NCBI RefSeq assembly: GCF_002217435.1
Contig: NZ_MUHF01000007.1
Coordinates: 32,950 to 96,949, forward strand
DNA length: 64,000 bases
Direction: 5' to 3'
Origin: Flavobacterium reichenbachii
GTDB lineage: Bacteria > Bacteroidota > Bacteroidia > Flavobacteriales > Flavobacteriaceae
In this document: one piece after another, positions 61,227 through 64,000 of the stretch
Position numbering within the stretch: the stretch's first letter is position 1
How the letters are laid out: every line of letters starts with the position of its first letter
The notes under the pieces: generated by a model
Databases searched by the model: none
Told to the model about the DNA's origin: nothing
The model's input: the letters and a program-made list of their open reading frames with translations, nothing else
Position numbers and translations under genes: made by a program

Positions 61227-64000
61227 TTAGAATTGTGCTTTTAGATTGAAACCAAAAGATCTTGTAGTTGGGAATGCAAATCTAGAAACACCTTGAGCAT
61301 TACCAGTTCCAAAAGAACTAGATTCCGGGTCGATATGAGGAACGTCTGTCCAAATAAATAAATTACGACCGTATACTCCTATATCTAAAGAACGAATATA
61401 TTTGTCTTTTAATTTGAAAGTGTATCCAAGAGTAACTTCTCTTAGTTTAACCCAATTGTTTTCGTAAACATATTGTTCGTTAGGATAAGCACCTAATCCA
61501 TACCAATTTGCATCGCGTTTTACAACAACGTCGTTAGCAGCTCCTGTAGTGGCATTTACTCCAGGGAAGATATAATCATCATTACGGTTTAAAGTTTCTT
61601 TACTTACACCATAGAAGTCTAACAATTCTCCTGTTCCACTATATAAATAACCACCTTGTCTTATGTCAGCAAGTGCAGTGAAATAAATGTTTTTGTAGTT
61701 AATAGCGGTACTTAAACCACCAGTCCAGTCCGCTTCAGTATGACCAAGATTTACACCGTCTAATACAGAAGGAATTCCATCGTCGTCAACTAATACTTTT
61801 CCATTTGCATCTCTAGCGTAACCAGTTCCGATTATTGTTCCTAATCTTTCACCTTTTACAGCATAAATAGCTGGATTTCCGTCAAATCCACCAAGGTAAA
61901 TTTTGTCAACACCAGGATAAGTTTCGTCAACATGTGATCTAACTCTACTAAAGTTGAAAGACACATCCCATTTAAAGTTTTTAGTTTGAATAGGTGTTGT
62001 TCTTAACATAAGTTCAAAACCTTTCGAAGATGTTTGCCCACTGTTAATGATTGTTGCAGTTGCACCAGTTGCAGGAGAAATATCTAATGGAATAATACCG
62101 TCAGTATTTACGTTTCTGTAGTATGATGCATCTATACCAATTCTGTCTTTGAATAATTTTAACTCAACACCCACTTCATATTCTGTAGTGAACTCAGGAG
62201 TTAAATTAGCATTACTAATTGTGTTTTGGATTGTGTATCCTGCTAAGTTGTTAAAAGGAAACTCAACACCATCTGTAAATCCATCACCAAATATTGCTTT
62301 TCTGTAAGCAGGCTGAGTTAAGTATGGATCTGCATCTCTACCTGTTTTAGAAGCGCCTACACGTAATTTACCATAAGTAAGCGCGTCTGATTGTATTTTG
62401 AATGCGTCTGTGAAAATCAACGAAGCACTTACACCTGGATAGAAGAAACTTCTGTTGTCTTTTGGTAATGTTGAACTCCATTCGTTTCTTGCAACTACGT
62501 TTAAGAAAAGGTAGCTGTCATAACTAAGAGATAAATCTCCAAATACTCCAAACAATGTTCTTTTTGAGTTATAAAGGTAAGCAGGGCTAAAAGTTTTGAT
62601 ATTGTTCGTATTGATAATTCCAGGAAGAATCAATTCGGTTCCAATAGTTTGAGTTTGTTGGAAAGTTCTCTTATTATAATCTTGTCCAGCAGTCAAAGTT
62701 GCTTTGAATTTTTCAGTAATGTCTTTATTGAAAGTAGCAATTAAAGTAGATGTAGTTTCTTGACGCGTAATATTATCGTAAGTTAAGTTTCCTAACGGAT
62801 TACCCCCAGTGTAGATATCTTTGAAAAGAGTTCTTTCGTCAGATAAATGATCATTACCAAGACGGTAAGAAAGTTTAAAATCTTTAGCTACATCAAAAGC
62901 AAAGTTTAAGCCTGTAATATATCTTTGGCTATCTGTACGTGCAGAGTTTTTGTAAGCACTCCAATATGGGTTGTCAAAAGCTCCTCCGCGGAAGTTAATT
63001 TGAGTTCCGTTTGGTCTTTCGTATCCGTATCCTTTTAAATCCCAAGATACAGGAGTATGGAATAATGCGAAAAATGGATTCCCTCCGTCTTGTCCTGCAT
63101 ATGCAAGATCTCCTTCAGAAGCATTGTAGCTTAAGTTAACTCCAGCTGTAAACTTACTGCTGAATTTGTAGTTACTGTTAAAACGACCATTGAATTTTTG
63201 GTATCCTTGGTTAGGAACAATAGAAGTTTGTTTAGATTGTCCAACAGATACAAACATATCGTAAGCATCAGTAGAGTTTGAAAGAGAAACGTTATTATTA
63301 TATGTAGTCCCTGTTTGTAGAAATTGTTTTCTAGGGTCGTAAACTTTCAATTGAATTTGTTGTGGCCCTAACCCTTGAGCGGCTCCAGCAGCAGCACTAG
63401 TTACAGTTTGTCCTGTAATTCTAGGTCCGAAAGATCTAGAACCACCTTCTGCATAAGTTACACCATTAGATCCCTGAGCATATTCAGTTTGAAAATCAGG
63501 TAAAACCAAAGCGTCATCAACACCTACTGAACTATTGAATTCAATTACAGGTTTTCCTTCTTTTCCAGATCCGGTTTTTGTAGTGATTAAAACAACACCA
63601 TTAGATCCGCGATTTCCATATAATACAGCTCCGGCAGCACCTTTAAGTATTGTTACGCTTGCGATATCATTAGGGTTAATGTCGGAAGCTCTGTTAGGGC
63701 TATTAAATCCTATTACAGTATTGCCATTTCCATCATTCGCATTACTCATTGGAATTCCATCAATAACATAAAGTGGTTCGTTGGCTCCAGTCAAAGATTT
63801 GTTTCCTCCTCTAATTACTAATCTACTAGCTTGTCCTGGAGCACCTCCAGAAGCAGTTACTTGTAGGCCTGAAACTTTTCCACTAAGAGCACTTACAACG
63901 TTTTGGTTGTTTCCTTTAGTAATGTCATTTCCAGATAATTTTGTTGTAGCATAACCAACAGCTTTGTCAGATTTTTTAATCCCTAATGCTGTTACAACTA
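61227..64000 (-). CDS. SusC/RagA-type TonB-linked outer-membrane protein (5' end outside window)
   Basis: About 924 C-terminal residues are visible; the frame is open to the window edge, so the start is missing. The first visible part reads VVTALGIKKSDKAVGYATTK, then NVVSALSGKVSGLQVTASGG, LVIRGG, and LYVIDGIPMSN with ILKGAAGAVLYGNRGSNGVV. This is the SusC plug. A full ~750-residue barrel follows and ends FPTTRSFGFNLKAQF. With SusD it forms a TonB-driven importer of glycan or peptide; substrate unknown. Confidence 0.93.
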   Translation of the reverse strand, partial: VVTALGIKKSDKAVGYATTKLSGNDITKGNNQNVVSALSGKVSGLQVTASGGAPGQASRLVIRGGNKSLTGANEPLYVIDGIPMSNANDGNGNTVIGFNSPNRASDINPNDIASVTILKGAAGAVLYGNRGSNGVVLITTKTGSGKEGKPVIEFNSSVGVDDALVLPDFQTEYAQGSNGVTYAEGGSRSFGPRITGQTVTSAAAGAAQGLGPQQIQLKVYDPRKQFLQTGTTYNNNVSLSNSTDAYDMFVSVGQSKQTSIVPNQGYQKFNGRFNSNYKFSSKFTAGVNLSYNASEGDLAYAGQDGGNPFFALFHTPVSWDLKGYGYERPNGTQINFRGGAFDNPYWSAYKNSARTDSQRYITGLNFAFDVAKDFKLSYRLGNDHLSDERTLFKDIYTGGNPLGNLTYDNITRQETTSTLIATFNKDITEKFKATLTAGQDYNKRTFQQTQTIGTELILPGIINTNNIKTFSPAYLYNSKRTLFGVFGDLSLSYDSYLFLNVVARNEWSSTLPKDNRSFFYPGVSASLIFTDAFKIQSDALTYGKLRVGASKTGRDADPYLTQPAYRKAIFGDGFTDGVEFPFNNLAGYTIQNTISNANLTPEFTTEYEVGVELKLFKDRIGIDASYYRNVNTDGIIPLDISPATGATATIINSGQTSSKGFELMLRTTPIQTKNFKWDVSFNFSRVRSHVDETYPGVDKIYLGGFDGNPAIYAVKGERLGTIIGTGYARDANGKVLVDDDGIPSVLDGVNLGHTEADWTGGLSTAINYKNIYFTALADIRQGGYLYSGTGELLDFYGVSKETLNRNDDYIFPGVNATTGAANDVVVKRDANWYGLGAYPNEQYVYENNWVKLREVTLGYTFKLKDKYIRSLDIGVYGRNLFIWTDVPHIDPESSSFGTGNAQGVSRFAFPTTRSFGFNLKAQF

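Noticed and set aside
63792-63794. Start of the SusC-type gene at 63794
   Set aside because: The codon is TTG inside the conserved plug domain, and the frame stays open with SusC sequence to the window edge.

Overview
The window reads as chromosome of a low-GC Bacteroidota, most likely Flavobacterium or a close relative. The evidence is a SusC/SusD pair, a PorP/SprF protein beside a surface protein with a type IX secretion (T9SS) type B sorting domain, an S46 dipeptidyl-peptidase, a GbsR regulator, start regions without Shine-Dalgarno sequences, and promoters of the Bacteroidota type (-33 TTG, -7 TAnnTTTG). Most of the window is housekeeping: gcvP, purE/purK, hpt-adk-obg, mpl, radC, rarA, rlmB, an M3 peptidase and a cation/proton antiporter. 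No tRNA, rRNA, CRISPR array or insertion sequence was seen.

Layout. 1-6 kb: a ketoacyl synthase III-like enzyme, gcvP and a UbiA-like membrane protein, separated by intergenic repeats. 6-12.8 kb: a tight minus-strand run of eleven small membrane or accessory genes (SRPBCC, TIGR01777 epimerase, DCC thiol-disulfide protein, DUF2071, several paralogous membrane proteins) headed by a GbsR/MarR-type regulator. Two copies of one operator (AAACTTTC-N10-GAAAGTTT) mark it as a probable regulon. 13-16.4 kb: an accessory cassette of four plus-strand genes: a Stv-like putative adhesin, two mutually related unknown proteins separated by a strong terminator, and a protein with a phage tail-collar C-terminus. 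16.5-24.7 kb: antiporter, a HicAB toxin-antitoxin module bracketed by a 45-bp direct repeat, a SanA-like protein, M3 peptidase, purE/purK.

24.9-32.8 kb is a surface-adhesion locus. Tandem AraC-family paralogs are followed by two promoter/leader blocks in identical register, each with a 21-bp-period direct repeat upstream of a -7 box and a small ORF. Next come a 1269-residue T9SS-secreted HYR/repeat adhesin and its PorP/SprF partner. I infer that the AraC proteins control the adhesin through these sites. 33-44 kb carries a TonB-dependent receptor, a PQQ-type sugar dehydrogenase lipoprotein, hpt, adk, a CBS-domain (CNNM/hemolysin-like) protein, obg, a small beta-barrel protein and the S46 peptidase. 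44.2-50.8 kb is one very large gene: a thioester-containing alpha-2-macroglobulin with a SusC-type carboxypeptidase-regulatory plus TonB-plug segment inserted in its middle. 50.9-59.7 kb is ordinary cell-wall, repair and protease genes. The right edge holds a susD gene and the 3' part of a susC gene whose start lies outside the window.

The best candidates for undescribed biology are the Stv/tail-collar cassette, the duplicated AraC-site promoter/leader blocks, the GbsR operator regulon and the macroglobulin-plug fusion. All family names come from reading motifs by eye, without a database search.
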